This document shows positions 1 through 10,239 of a DNA stretch of 64,000 nt, in pieces. Numbering within the stretch: the first letter of the stretch is position 1; the number at the start of each line of letters is the position of its first letter. Both the position numbers and the translations under genes were made by a program. Source of the DNA: Verrucomicrobiota bacterium (GTDB lineage: Bacteria; Verrucomicrobiota; Verrucomicrobiia; Opitutales; Opitutaceae); assembly GCA_016721945.1 (NCBI GenBank), contig JADKHC010000011.1, forward strand, positions 1 through 64,000. Reading direction: 5' to 3'. A model generated the notes under the pieces. The model ran no database searches, was not told the DNA's origin, and worked only from the letters and a program-made list of their open reading frames with translations.

Positions 1-76
1 GCGCGTGTTCTGGGGAGATAAACAGCGTTGGGGCACGTGCCGACGTTACACCCGAAACCGCCACTGTTTTCCGCGT

Positions 77-1612
77 TCAGAATGTCGGATCGCGCGGAAC
101 GCAGTAGTGTCCGGAACAATACCGTGGATAGATCCCGTTCATCATCCATTTTCTGACTAATTCCTCACGCTTCGCTCTAAACGCTGAACCACGAAATTCT
201 TTGGGAAGGTCGCCTTTTGCAACTGCTTCATCGAGTTCGCGCTTTATTGCCAAACCACCAACTCCCCCCATTGCCTCGGCAGTTAAGATTTTATCGAAAC
301 TCTGTATACCTAGAGTGGCTCTTTCCTCCTCGAACCATAACGGTAGCTCATCTCGTCCACGTAGGCATAGTAAGTCGTCATGAGAAGGCTGGCGTGTTTT
401 GAAATGATCTTGGAGCGCAAGTAAGCCGGTTTTCACTGTCCGAACGTGCAGCCCAACGCGCGAACGTCCGTCAGAGCTGATGTGTCCGAATTCGTATTGG
501 CTCGCCAGTAGCACCGACAATCCCTGCCTCGATTAACATCCGAGGAAAGGCTTTTGTGCTTTGATAGCCGAAAAGGGACTTTCGCGTCGTGGCCATAATT
601 CTTGTTGCTCCCATTCTCTTTTAGCGTTTGCTTACTAAACCGCCGCGTTGTGCAGATTACATACTTTGTTTGTGTGTGCTTCCGGTAATGAGCGGATGGG
701 TTGAGGAGAAGAATTTTGTAGGCAGCTGATCTTGAGTCGCCATAGCCACAGTTCTTCATTGCCTTAAGTATTCTGGAGAGAACTTCCAGATGGATCGTTT
801 TCAGGAAGTGGAACGACGCATCTGAGTACACTTCGGTTACGAGTGCTTTTTCCGCAAGTGATGCAACCTCCAGAAGTCGCATTCCCGAAACGGCATGAAT
901 TGAAGTACAGGCAAGGTGCAGAGCATGCGGTTGCGGTGGTGAGTTCCTGACTGTTGTTTATGCGATAGTTCGGTGGTGGGTTAGTATCTTCGAAGATGGG
1001 CCCGAGAAGGTAATTTGAGGGTGCCAGCGGCTTGGGCTGCTGTTTCTGAAAATGTTCTTGGAGTTTGAGTATATACTCCGAGCGATCTAACCATTTAAGC
1101 ACATCTGGTTAGGATGCGCTGAAGAAGACTTCGTCAGGAATCGAAGTTTACTTGCTTCTTTTTCTTCTCAATGCTGGTGCGATTCAAGACCGGATCTCCT
1201 CATTGCCCATAAATGAATCACCGAAATCCAGCAGATCACGATAAACGTGTATTGTGTATAGGGCACGAAAGACATAACTCTTGGCCTTTGGTCCCTCGAT
1301 GATATTCCATGTATGTTCGTCCAAATCAGCCAGACGAAGTCATGCGTGGCGCACCAACATTTGGACGGTATGCGAGGCTGGCCAGATTGTAATAAATGAT
1401 GACACGCTGAATGCGACCTTGAGTGCTTCGTGGTTTTGCGAACATCGCGGCAAATAGGATCTTACCCGACTTGTAGAGGTCAGGATAATCTGCGAGGAGG
1501 TGATTACAGGGTTTGTCTTCAGGAGTGTATGGAAACGATCGCGGTATTCTTGTATCGCTTTACTGCCGAACGCTTCGATTCCAGAGAAACTCGGTTGTTT
1601 GTCTATTTTCAT
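77..1612 (-). pseudogene. Degenerate tyrosine recombinase (integrase) B
   Basis: Broken site-specific recombinase on the minus strand, readable only by changing frame several times. A start at 1612 overlaps the stop of the upstream recombinase by 4 bases (ATGA), as expected for translationally coupled recombinases. The middle carries an SGMR box followed by LLEVASL (about 900-860), matching box I of the tyrosine recombinase catalytic domain with its arginine. Further on are PFRLSKHK (about 560), resembling the HxxR region, and SQYEFGHIS (about 500), resembling the GH-x-S region before the tyrosine. The last in-frame piece (520 to 77) is a C-terminal extension rich in charged residues ending near CSGHYC. 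Family assignment follows known integrase motifs. That it is dead is inferred from at least four frame changes, which could in part be sequence errors. Confidence 0.6.
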
Positions 1613-3157
1613 GGCATCAGGTGGTTCCGGCCTGCAGCTGTTTGATAAACCTGCCGCTTGGTCAGCAATGTGTTCGGCCCAAGCAATATCATTACAGTAT
1701 TAAACGCAGGGATAATCTCCTCGCGAATCACTCGGCATCGATTCTCGTATTTGATCCTCCAATACGGATCGCTTTTTGAGCTCCGGAGAGATTCCCATCT
1801 TCTCAGCTTAGCGATTTCAAGTGGTAAATGTTCCTTAAACCAGACGGCATGCGGGCAGAAGTAGCAGGATTCAAACGCCCGACATTGTTTGCCTGGAATC
1901 TCCCCTTTTATTGGACTTGCATAAGGATTCTTACAGCTACAGGTGCCAGCATCGTTCAATCCGCTTCTGAAAGCAGCCGATCAACTTCTCCTTGTTTCGC
2001 CGGCGTCGCCTCCTCGCCTCTCATGATGGGCAACGCGATTTAATCCGAGCTGCACGATTTTAGCTTGGGTTTCTGCGATGACCTGCCGGAATTTTGGGCG
2101 AAGCAGTTCCTTTGTGACATACCTTATCGTGGTACGGGCTTCTTTGTGGTGAAGAAATACCTGTAACTGATATAGGGTTTTATTACGTCGTGTCACCCAG
2201 TCGCTGCAGTTGGACGGATGCCGCTCAGTTGAAATGTCGGTAAGCTGTTTCGTTGGCAAAACGCATTTAATGCTTTGCGCGTAGCGCAACCGCTTGCCAG
2301 AGAGAAATACGAAACTTTGTTTCTTTTGGCTAGGGATTCTGCCCGCGTTTTGTCGAGCCATTTAGTGACTTCTGAGGGTGGACGACGTTGTTCCAACAGC
2401 TGGGCTTTCATTTCCTAAAAAGATGGATTTTAGTTCCGGGGTTTGCAGTGATCTGTGACCAGCTGGCCGATGCTTCTGCTGCTGCTTCGCTGATTGACCA
2501 ATTGTCAACGGGGTGCCCGACAGGATATTTCCGTTGACGCAGGTGTCGACGGTTGCCGCTTATCATCCGCGCAAGCGCGTCGAGAAAATCTATTATTACC
2601 CACGAGGTACGCCTTCGGCTAAAATCTTGAGTTTTGTAACCGTATAACCAAAGATCATTTTTCTGGTTCGGCTTTACCCTTGAAACTAAGGGCTCCGTGA
2701 TTTGCTCAACGAACTTAACAAGCTGTGGTATTCCAATGCCTTCCTTAACTACATTTGGCACTATAAGCTGTAGGCTCTTCGCCTTGGATCGGTTTTTCTG
2801 CCATTCGATTTGTGAGTGAGTCTGCGAAAACACTGGTGCAATGGAAACGCAGCCTCGTTCGAGTTTTACGACCGACTCAGCATTCATGGCTGTATTGGCC
2901 GTAAGCTGAATCACGAATGGGATTAAATCTGCGACGCGCGGGAGATCTCCCACACGAAGTCGTGCCATCACGGCCTGGACTTCCTTTAGACTGGCTCTCA
3001 AAATCCGTTCAAACTGGTCGTCAGGAATGAGGCGACTCTTCCCGCGAGTGGGTGTTCCTGCGAATGCTTGTGCGCTCAGTTGGACAAAAGAACCTCTTTG
3101 ATCCCATTTAGAAACAGTCGCACCTTCTGGGCCTTCGCGATTTAGCCAAACCTGTCA
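1609..3157 (-). pseudogene. Degenerate tyrosine recombinase (integrase) A with C-terminal zinc-binding-like tail
   Basis: Minus-strand recombinase with its reading frame interrupted near 2400, 2200-2350 and 2000, and no start codon left. The segment 3157-2408 reads as an N-terminal and core region; TANTAMNAES (about 2900) sits where box I should be but has Asn instead of the catalytic Arg. QLSGIRPTAAT (about 2220) and FLHHKEARTTIRYV (about 2150-2110) match the HxxR and GH...TT..Y region of tyrosine recombinases. The C-terminal piece (1959-1609) has CSCKNPY, then CRAFESCYFCPHA, a cysteine cluster known from large integrases that travel in pairs or trios. It overlaps recombinase B by 4 bases. 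A short fragment with its own ATG at 3288 (MDRRQDKG..., stop near 3160) lies upstream and may be the original N-terminus or a separate remnant. Confidence 0.6.
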
Positions 3158-3545
3158 GGCTACATTTGTTGCCGGGTATGTTGGATCACGGTGCGTCGCA
3201 CCGATGATGTTTCCAGTCCCCATTCGGCACCACCCGCGAAGCGATAAGCTCTGGCGGCTTTCTGGCCCTTATCTTGGCGTCGATCCATTTTACAGGGGAA
3301 ACAAAGAAACAGAGTTCAGATGAGAGAATTTTGAACCGCTAACGCTAATATCGGAACTGCGACCGCCGGGCGAGCCGGGTATTGGTTTGATGCAATCAAT
3401 TCGAGGTGGAGCGGTCACTACAGGCACGCTGGTTCGAGAAAACCTTCAAAACCACGACCACACGAATATTGACTTGGCTCTGTTGAACCATACCCCGCAG
3501 TTGAAGCTGGCGAAGAGGTGCGGAAGTTATTGAACAGGTTGGATC

Positions 3546-5019
3546 ATGAGTGATGTAAAGGCGTTGCTTAGCCTCACCCGGCGGGTGAAGCACCGACCGA
3601 TTTCGGTTTGAGTGCACCGGCGGCACCGTCGCCGTGACGACCTCGACGGACCGGCTTACGGCTTACGGCGGTGCGGCCGCCTGGAGCCACTACCTTGAAA
3701 AACTTGGCCTTGTGACGGATTTGGCGCGTCGTTTCCTGAACCACGCACGAGCCCTAATGCCACGCCGGTGGCGGATATTTTGCAGGCCTTCAGTCCAACG
3801 CTCTGATGGGCGGCCGCCGCTTCCCGCCCACACCCGGCGCATTCAGGACGATCAGGCCATCGCCGTGATTCTGGGCATGAAAAAGGCCGCGTCTGCGGCG
3901 AAGACGTTCACCCGGCTCTTCGCAAAAGTCCCGCGTCCGAAGGCCCGCACTGGCTCGCGTGGAGTGAACGCGATCTGTACTCCGCGCGCTGCTCCTCGGC
4001 CTTCGTCGCCGACTGGGACTCGACGGTGAACACCGTTACGGCCATCAAGACGACGTCGCGTCGGCTACAATCCCCACAAACCCCGCCGCAGCCACCATCC
4101 CCTGCTGTGCGTGGTCGCCGGCACCCGGCTGGCCCTGCATGGAGTGGCGGCCCGGCAGCAGTGTTAGCGCTAGTGACTGGATCGTCGCGATGGACCGCGT
4201 CTGGAGCCACCCCGACGTGCCCTCGCGCCTCAAACTTCACCGGGGCGACATCGGCTTTGCCCAGGACTAAAATCATGGCCTGGCACGAAAACAAGGCTGC
4301 GCCAGACCAAGATATTTGTTTAAACTAAAGCTCACCGCCAACGTCCGCCGCGCCATCGCCAGTCGCCTGGCCCGGGGGGGCCAGCCCAGCATCGGCCTAG
4401 AACAGTACGCCGAGACCCGTGTGCAACTCGAAGGCTGGGAACGCGAACGGCGGATCATCGTCACCCGCCTGCTAAAACCATAAACCACCAAGCAGGACAT
4501 GTTCTGGGGCGCTGACCAGGAGGAGTTTTGTGCCTATGTGACAGATCTGCTCCCCGAGGAAGCGACGCCCGCACAGATCGTGCTGACCTACCGCAAACGA
4601 GGCGACCCTGAGAACGTCTTCGACGAGTTGAAAAACCAATGGGGCTTCAGCGGCTTTTGCAGCGGCAACGGCGTGGTCACTGAAACCGCCGCGCGATTGC
4701 TGCTCACGTACAACCTGTGGAGCCTGTTCGTACGGGTGCTCAAAGAAGAAGGCCATCACCACGAAGCGGTGACCAGCCGGGACGAACTGTTGATGATCCC
4801 GGCCAAACTGGTGAAAAGTGGACGCCAGAAAACCCTGAAACTGAGCGTCGGAGACAAATGGTGGGAGGCGATAAGTCTCTGCTATGCAAAGCTAGAACGC
4901 CTGGTTTGCCCACAACTGCGCCGCAGTTGGACCTGCAACAACGATTCGAACGCTACCTGTGCTGGAATATCCCAAACAATCCCGACACTGGCTCCCAAAA
5001 CCAATCCCTTGATCCTTAA
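3546..5019 (+). pseudogene. Frameshifted IS1380-like DDE transposase
   Basis: Transposase remnant readable in three frames: MSDVKALL at 3546, TDRLTAYGGAAAWSHYLEKLGL at about 3648, TRRIQDDQAIAVILGMKK at about 3834, DSTVNT at about 4015, and a long C-terminal block from 4499 with TYRKRGDPENVFDELKNQWG. The DSTV and Y-R-x-R-G-D-x-E-N-x-x-x-E-L-K signatures are those of the IS1380 family of DDE transposases, which normally have 430-480 residues, so the length fits one original gene. The end SQNQSLDP and stop at 5019 complete it. Several single-base shifts make it inactive as written. Clear terminal inverted repeats could not be found by eye. It lies directly beside the decayed recombinases and marks a mobile region. 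Confidence 0.7.
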
Positions 5020-5152
5020 CTGCGGATTTAGGTTGAATGACCGAGCTCTCTGTGGCATGTTTATAGCGCGATGGGCACCGTACTTTTTACGGCGGGAGTC
5101 AGGCCACCAGAAAACAAAAATTACTTTATGAATAAGCCTCACACCAAAGCTA

Positions 5153-6527
5153 TTACTTCTCGGGGTAATCGATTTTGAACGGTACAGAGAAGCTGGACCA
5201 GCAAGGCTTGCCATGCTCGACGCGCGGTGTGCAGATCCACTGTTTCGCCCAGGATTGGACAGCCGCGTCGAAACGTTCGTCGGAAGTGCCATGTACTATT
5301 TCGACGCTATCAATGGTTCCGGTGGAGGTCAGCCTTAAGCAATAAAGGACTTCCAGTTTTCGTTTCTCTGTTTTGGAGAAAATCGGGCTCTACGAATTCC
5401 GGTTCGAAAGCCAGTTTTTGCATGATAAAGTAATCCAAAAAACGCGACTTATCCTCCCTCACTAGGTCTCCTTTGATTCGAAACGAATGCTGTGGCTTTA
5501 ACAAAGCGGTGTTTCCGCCGTATTGCAGATCATGTTTGGTAGAGTAAAGCCCTCTGCCGTCAAAGAAGGGCTTCATCTCCAAAACTTTGATCGCGTATTT
5601 GCTGTGCTCTCCCCAAAACGAATACGCCAAGTTGCGCTCATCGTCCTCCAGCTCCACGTACATGATAAATCGCGTATTTAAGAGACGGATAATGGTGATG
5701 TATTCATCGGCGCTGAGTTTTTCTTTTCGGGACAACGCGGCGAGCGATACCCGCAGTTTGTCGTGATACTCGTCCTCGCTGATCTCGACCGCGCATCCAG
5801 CTCCTGAACAAACTGACACACGTTGTGAATCGATATGATCGATTTTGAACGGTGCGCTGAAAGCGGAACGCACAGGCTGACCGTCCTCGACGCACGGTGT
5901 GCATATCCACTGCTTCGTCCAAGCTCGGACGGCCGCAGTAAATCGCTCGTCGGACCTCCCCCACTCTTTAATATCACCAATCGCTCCCGTGTTCGTTACT
6001 TCCACTTTGATAGCAACCGTCATCTTTCTTTTTTCCGTAACGAGGAACTCCGGTTCCACGAAATCCGGCTTGAAAATAATTTGGGGAGCAATGCGGCGGC
6101 GATGGTCAAAGGATTTATCGGCCTTGTTGGTCTGGTCCTTTCGTTGAACTTGGAAAGAATGCTGTGGCTTCAACAAAGCTGTGCTCCCACCGTACTGGAG
6201 GTCATGTTTGGCAGAGTAAAGTCCCCCGCCATCAAAGAAGGGCGTCATCTCCAAGACACCGATCGCGTGTTTGATGTGCTCGCTCGAAAACGAGTCCGCT
6301 AAGCGTATCTCGTTATTTTCTAGCTCCGCATTCATGATATATCGCGTATTCAAGAGACGGATGATGGTGATGTATTCGTCCGCGCTGAGTTTTTCTTTTC
6401 GGGACAACGCGGCGAGCGATGCCTGCAACTTGACGTGATACTGGTCCTCGCTGATCTCGACCGCCTCTTCAGCCCACAACGCCGCTGAAGTGAACAAGAC
6501 CGCCAATAGAAGGATAGAACGCATCAT
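5153..6527 (-). pseudogene. Exported TonB-C-like protein with internal tandem duplication, one frameshift
   Basis: Secreted or periplasmic protein beginning with a signal peptide (MMRSILLLAVLFTSAALWA). It is built of two ~200-residue copies of the same module: VEISEDQYHVKLQASLAALSRKEK in copy 1 and VEISEDEYHDKLRVSLAALSRKEK in copy 2, each followed by the NTGAIGD / STGTIDS region and SDERF(T/D)AAV, which resembles the TonB C-terminal domain. The frame is lost near 5375-5380 in copy 2. Adding or removing one A in the CAAAAC run restores EKRKLEVLYC..., running to PFKIDYPEK and a TAA at 5153-5155, in register with copy 1. The duplication is seen directly. The TonB-C assignment follows the motif. 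Whether the single-base shift is a mutation or a read error cannot be told. Function unknown. Confidence 0.7.
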
Positions 6528-6599
6528 TTTTTGGGGTTGACCTGAACAAGTTCAGGTCAACAGAACCAATGCGATCTACCACCGAAATACAACTCTGGG

Positions 6600-6815
6600 T
6601 TGTCAGTCCTGATTGGCGAATGCAATCGGATGAGGTCTGGTTTTGCGGTTTGACGCGGTCTTCTTTGCTGCGCTTCGCGCTCTTCGTGTTCCATCCCTTC
6701 CATTTCCGATCCGTTTTGAACACCAAGACCGCGAAGTGTCGCAAAGCTCGCCAGCGACCAGGCTCAACGCGTCGGCCGTTTCGACAGGCTCACGGTCCCG
6801 AGCGGGTCGAGGGAC
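6600..6815. repeat. Interspersed hairpin-type repeats (two kinds)
   Basis: The gap between the TonB-C-like gene and the toxin-antitoxin pair (6528-6930) holds no convincing gene. At about 6630-6745 lies a copy of the ttctttgcg...cttcgtgttcc...gatccgttttgaacaccaag element, also found near 8240-8340, 8540-8640 and 10040-10150. At about 6775-6812 lies ttcgacaggctcacggtcccgagcgggtcgag, a palindrome-like sequence of a kind common in many bacterial genomes and often mistranslated into short false proteins. Confidence 0.6.
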
Positions 6816-6930
6816 GCCGCGTTCCACCCCCGGAACAAAACGCACGGACCCGTCTCTGAATGCTACTCATTGTGAAAATCCCGCCAACGCCACAGTTGCC
6901 AGGCGACGCCCAACCCGCACACTTTTTCGC

Positions 6931-7167
6931 ATGAGCACAATGGAGCAAATCGAGTCCACGATCAGCCGTCTTCCGCGCAAATTGCAGAAGCAAGTCGTCG
7001 AACGACTCAATGCACGCTTGTGGCCTACCGGTTTCGATCCCGCTGTGGAAGACGCCTGGTCCCACACGGTAAAGCGTCGCGTCTCTGAAATGGATTCCGG
7101 CAAAGTCGAAGGCATCCCGGCCTCGCGTGTATTCGCCCGGTCCCGCCGCCTGCTCGCCCGCCGGTGA
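6931..7167 (+). CDS. Antitoxin, putative addiction module component family
   Basis: Small 78-residue protein, MSTMEQIESTISRLPRKLQK onward. The layout (short helical N-terminus with LP..l...v...L, central W, then R..E.dsGkv.gIPas.vFa.sR at the C-terminus) matches the TIGR02574-type addiction module component family, which neutralises ParE/RelE-type toxins and binds its own operator. The ATG at 6931 was chosen because upstream in-frame codons run through an interspersed repeat. Its stop TGA overlaps the GTG start of the toxin by 4 bases (GTGA), so the pair is one operon. Autoregulation is expected from the family, but no operator was identified. Confidence 0.8.
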   Translation: MSTMEQIESTISRLPRKLQKQVVERLNARLWPTGFDPAVEDAWSHTVKRRVSEMDSGKVEGIPASRVFARSRRLLARR

Positions 7168-7463
7168 AAAAGCGTGCGATCTTCCATCCGGAAGCCGAAG
7201 CGGAGTTTCTGGCCGCGTTGACCTACTACGCAGATCGAAGCTCACGCGTAGCCGAACGCTTCGACGCCGAGATCCAACGGCTCGTCGCCCAGATCGAAAC
7301 CATTCCCCACCGCCACGGACCGTGGCGCCACGGCACCCGTCGCGCCCGGGCCCGAAAATTCCCGTTCATCATCATCTTCGCCGAACGCCCAAAAGCTCTG
7401 TTCATCGTGGCCATCGCCCACACCAAGAAGCATCCTGATTACTGGACTGAGCGATTGAGTTAA
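7164..7463 (+). CDS. ParE/RelE-family toxin
   Basis: 99-residue basic protein starting at GTG 7164, overlapping the antitoxin stop. Features of the ParE (plasmid stabilisation) branch of the RelE/ParE fold are visible: FHPEAEAEFLAALTYYADRS at residues 5-24, RFDAEIQRLVAQIETIPHRHGPW at 32-54, then ARKFPFIIIFAERPKALFIVAIAHTKKHPDYW, the last strand pair with the R-x-F-P-F-x-I signature and the final H-x-x-x-x-P-x-Y-W. ParE proteins poison gyrase, whereas RelE proteins cleave mRNA on the ribosome. Which applies cannot be told from sequence alone. The intact pair in an otherwise decayed region is typical of addiction modules that persist in mobile DNA. Confidence 0.85.
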   Translation: MKKRAIFHPEAEAEFLAALTYYADRSSRVAERFDAEIQRLVAQIETIPHRHGPWRHGTRRARARKFPFIIIFAERPKALFIVAIAHTKKHPDYWTERLS

Positions 7464-7478
7464 TTCCTGGCACCAACC

Positions 7479-7868
7479 ATGCCCACCGAATCCCACCGGC
7501 AATATTTGGAGAAGCAGGCGCTGCGCGAGGCGCAGAAGGCGCTCGACCGTCATGGCTACGAGCATTTTCGAAAGGCCGAACTCGCCCAACTGAAAATCCA
7601 GACGATGGAGCCGTGGAAGCGTTTGCTCCTCGCCGTCCTCGGACTTGCCTCCGGTCTCGGCGGTTACGGTGCCCACGTCGCCGATATCCGCTGGCTCTCC
7701 GGCCTGCTCTTCCTCCTCGCGGGTGGTTTGCTCTTGAAGGGCATCCTCGGCTCAAAACTCACTATCGAACGCGCCTTGGACTGGCATCGATCCCGCTTCA
7801 ATCTCATCCATTGCCAGTGTAGGTGGGGACGGCCGCGAGATAAGGGGTCAGGTTTGTGGTTTGGGTAA
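7479..7868 (+). CDS. Small membrane protein of unknown function
   Basis: 129-residue protein starting 15 bases after the toxin. Residues 1-45 are hydrophilic and helical (MPTESHRQYLEKQALREAQKALDR...), followed by two hydrophobic stretches around residues 49-68 (RLLLAVLGLASGLGGYG) and 73-88 (LSGLLFLLAGGLLLKGIL), so it probably sits in the inner membrane as a hairpin. The C-terminal ~25 residues (CQCRWGRPRDKGSGLWFG) look unlike the rest and run into repeat-like sequence, which suggests that the original 3' end was replaced. No family recognised. Confidence 0.55.
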   Translation: MPTESHRQYLEKQALREAQKALDRHGYEHFRKAELAQLKIQTMEPWKRLLLAVLGLASGLGGYGAHVADIRWLSGLLFLLAGGLLLKGILGSKLTIERALDWHRSRFNLIHCQCRWGRPRDKGSGLWFG

Positions 7869-7944
7869 CGGTAGATGCGGAATCGCGCTTCGTGTTCCCG
7901 CTTTCTCCATCAATTTAACCCAGTCACAGAGTCGCAAAGTGCTG

Positions 7945-8040
7945 GTGCGACCTTCTTCTCTGCGTCTTTGCGACTCTGCGTGAGCATTAATATTTATCGA
8001 TGGCAGTTGGTTTCACGCAAAGCCGCCAATTCGCAAAGAT
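7945..8040. repeat. Hairpin repeat, ctgcgtctttgcgactctgcgtgag type, copy 1
   Basis: Imperfect inverted repeat: cttctctgcgtctttgcgactctgcgtgag on the left and tttcacgcaaagccgccaattcgcaaag on the right, separated by about 25 bases with tatcgatggcagttgg. A second copy with the same layout lies at 10474-10556. A right half alone is at about 8769-8800. Short relatives occur at 27710-27735 and 47095-47130. Confidence 0.65.
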
Positions 8041-8069
8041 AAACCACGGACCTGTTATGATCATTTCCC

Positions 8070-8672
8070 AAAGCCGCTGTAAAAGGGCTAGGCCACGTAC
8101 TCCGTTTTCTCCGTTCTCTCCTGTTCAAAAACAAAATCTTCCGATCCATTTCACAGGAACAAACGGAGGAAACAGAGGCAACCGGACGGGATCGGTTTTG
8201 TGAGGGAAATCGGAAGGAATCAGACTTTGTGGTTAGGGTCCGACGCACTCTTCTTTGCGGAGCTTGGCGGCCTTCGTGTTCCAATCTGATCTTCTCCGAT
8301 CCGTTTTGAACACCAAGATCACGAAGATTCGCAAAGAGCTGAGCACTCCGTCGGTGCCTACCATCTTCCACAGCCACCGTAAAAGGGTCAGGCCACGTAC
8401 TCCGTTTTCTCCGTTCTCTCCTGTTCAAAAACAAAATCTTCCGATCCATTTCACAGGAGCAAACGGAGGAAACAGAGGCAATCGAGCGAGGTAGGTTTTG
8501 TGAGGAAAATCGGAAGGAATCAGACTTTGTGGTTAGGGTCCGACGCACTCTTCTTTGCGGAGCTTGGCGCTCTTCGTGTTCCAATCCGCTCTTCTCCGAT
8601 CCGTTTTGAACACCAAGATCACGAAGATTCGCAAAGCACTGAACATGCCGTCGGTGCCGACCATTTTCAATC
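8070..8672. repeat. Two tandem 300-bp repeat units
   Basis: Two head-to-tail units with an exact 300-base spacing: aaaaggg(c/t)(t/c)aggccacgtac begins at 8081 and again at 8381, and gactttgtggttagggtccg at 8223 and 8523. Each unit contains two imperfect hairpins: ctccgttttctccgttctctcctgtt paired with caggagcaaacggaggaaacagagg, and tttgcggagcttggcg.tcttcgtgtt paired with aacaccaagatcacgaagattcgcaaag. The short reading frames across it are alternate readings of the repeat and not genes. A third, separated copy is at about 9926-10165. Confidence 0.8.
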
Positions 8673-8872
8673 CCTCCAATCGGCCCGGTCGCAAATCCGG
8701 ACAATGGAGCCATGGCAGCAGCGGTCCGATATCCGTGAGGCCCGTGGTTCAACTGCGGTTTTTAGGATTATCGATGGTTGTTGGTTTCACACAGAAGCGC
8801 CTGGCCTAAACGAAACACGGCACACCGGAAGCGGTGTGCCGTGTCGAGAGGTGACGCTGCGAAGAACGCGAT

Positions 8873-9727
8873 TTATGGATTTGCCGGACGCTCCGGCTGC
8901 ACGGGTTGGCCGACAACCTGCGACGTGCTGCTGAAATAGTGCCACTCGTTGTCGGCACCGAGCGCATAGGCATCAGCGTGGTAGGTCTCACGCGTCCCTG
9001 TATCAACAAGGAAGAAGTGTTGCCACTCGTCCCATGGGGCATAGCATTTTGCATCCTCCCAAACCGCTGCTTCCGGCCCGCCCGAATCAGTCCAGATCCA
9101 GAAGCCCACGCGCAAGACGTTGCGGACCCGCTTTAGCCTGAAGCCGAGGTTTTTCCAGTTGGGGTCGGAATTGTAGCTGCCCAATGAAGTGGCGAAGGTG
9201 CCGAAATTCGGCACGGAGTGTACCGGAACTACGAGCCAGCCGGTCGCCACGACGTCGCGGCTGCTCTGGCTGACCGGGGCGTACTCATCGGGTTTAAGAT
9301 AGCCGTGGGTAAGACACAGCCCGTTGAAGGCACTCGTGATTTTCCTATCGGCGATTCCCCACGCCGGGGCGAACCGCCACATTTGTTGGGCATCCTCCCA
9401 GTTCAGGTCCGCAGCGTAAAGAGGCGCGTTCTCGTCGGTGGTTGTCGCCTCGATGGCGCGACCGTCGGCGGTGTTGTAGATGAAGTATTTGCCGCCGCCT
9501 GCCGTTTGGAGGGTCCAGCGCTGGTTGGGCGTGTTGACATAGTCCGCTAGGACAACGGGAACGCGTTGGGCTGTAGATGTGGCGTCGATCGTCAAGACCT
9601 TGCCGACGCCCGCTACTTTGGGCGCGCCCATGGGCACTTGTACGATCACGACCATAGTCTGTGCAGAGGCGAACGAAGCGGCCAGCAGCGAGATGATGCC
9701 AGCGGCGAGGATACGGATTCTTTTCAT
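8873..9727 (-). CDS. Secreted protein with ricin-type (beta-trefoil) lectin-like region
   Basis: 284-residue exported protein. The ATG at 9727 was chosen because it opens a clear signal peptide (MKRIRILAAGIISLLAASFASAQ); longer in-frame extensions add an unlikely leader. Residues ~40-140 contain NQRWTLQ, KYFIYNTADGRAIE and QQMWRFAP, the Q-x-W repeats of ricin-B-like beta-trefoil lectins that bind carbohydrate. The C-terminal part is rich in Trp and Tyr (FWIWTDSGGPEA, DEWQHFFLVDTG, DNEWHYF) and has no recognised family. It could bind polysaccharide outside the cell. It stands alone between repeat blocks. Confidence 0.65.
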   Translation of the reverse strand: MKRIRILAAGIISLLAASFASAQTMVVIVQVPMGAPKVAGVGKVLTIDATSTAQRVPVVLADYVNTPNQRWTLQTAGGGKYFIYNTADGRAIEATTTDENAPLYAADLNWEDAQQMWRFAPAWGIADRKITSAFNGLCLTHGYLKPDEYAPVSQSSRDVVATGWLVVPVHSVPNFGTFATSLGSYNSDPNWKNLGFRLKRVRNVLRVGFWIWTDSGGPEAAVWEDAKCYAPWDEWQHFFLVDTGTRETYHADAYALGADNEWHYFSSTSQVVGQPVQPERPANP

Positions 9728-9925
9728 TGAGTATTTAGCTTTGGGTTGGGTTGTTCCGGGCGGTGAGGCCCGGTGTTTTTTTCTCGCTGGAATTGGGAGG
9801 GAATGCCGAACGTCGAGCAGGTTGAGATCAACCGCTGTCCTCCGGCGCAGGTTCCTTCGGGTGAAAAACGGGGAAAAGCGACGCGGATCGAGCACGCTAC
9901 CGATATCCACTGTCAAGGCCTATTC

Positions 9926-10165
9926 TCCTGTTCAAAACTAAATCTACCGATCCATTTCACAGGAGCAAACGGAGGAAACAGAGGCAACCAGACGAGATCG
10001 GTTTTGTGAGGAAAATCGGAAGGAATCAGGTTTTGTGGTTAGTGGTCTGACGCGCGCTCCGTTACGGAGCTTGGCTTCTTTCGTGTTCCCATCCGCTCTA
10101 CTCCGATCCGTTTTGAACACCAAGATCACGAAGAATCGCAAAGAGCTGAGCACTCGCTGGGCTTC
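9926..10165. repeat. Third copy of the 300-bp repeat unit
   Basis: Starts with ctcctgttcaaaactaaatctaccgatccatttcacaggagcaaacgg and continues with gtgaggaaaatcggaaggaatcagg and the cttcgtgttcc...aacaccaagatcacgaagaatcgcaaagagc hairpin, matching the units at 8070-8672 with a few changes. It lies upstream of the lectin-like gene. The gap 9728-10662 contains no convincing gene. Confidence 0.75.
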
Positions 10166-10239
10166 CGGGCGCCGATTCATTGAAACGCGCGCTCCTTTCG
10201 ATGAAACACGCCCGGCGCCCCGCGCGCGGCCCGGGACTC

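Noticed and set aside
3396..3626. Minus-strand frame at the left edge of the transposase
   Set aside because: It runs antisense over the transposase start and has no family features.
8070..8672. Possible CRISPR array
   Set aside because: The repeat unit is 300 bases with no 25-40-base direct repeats separated by unique spacers, and no cas genes are present.
8000..8934. Several 60-250-residue open frames across the 300-bp repeats
   Set aside because: They repeat the same short peptide phrases because the DNA repeats; such frames are false translations of interspersed elements.
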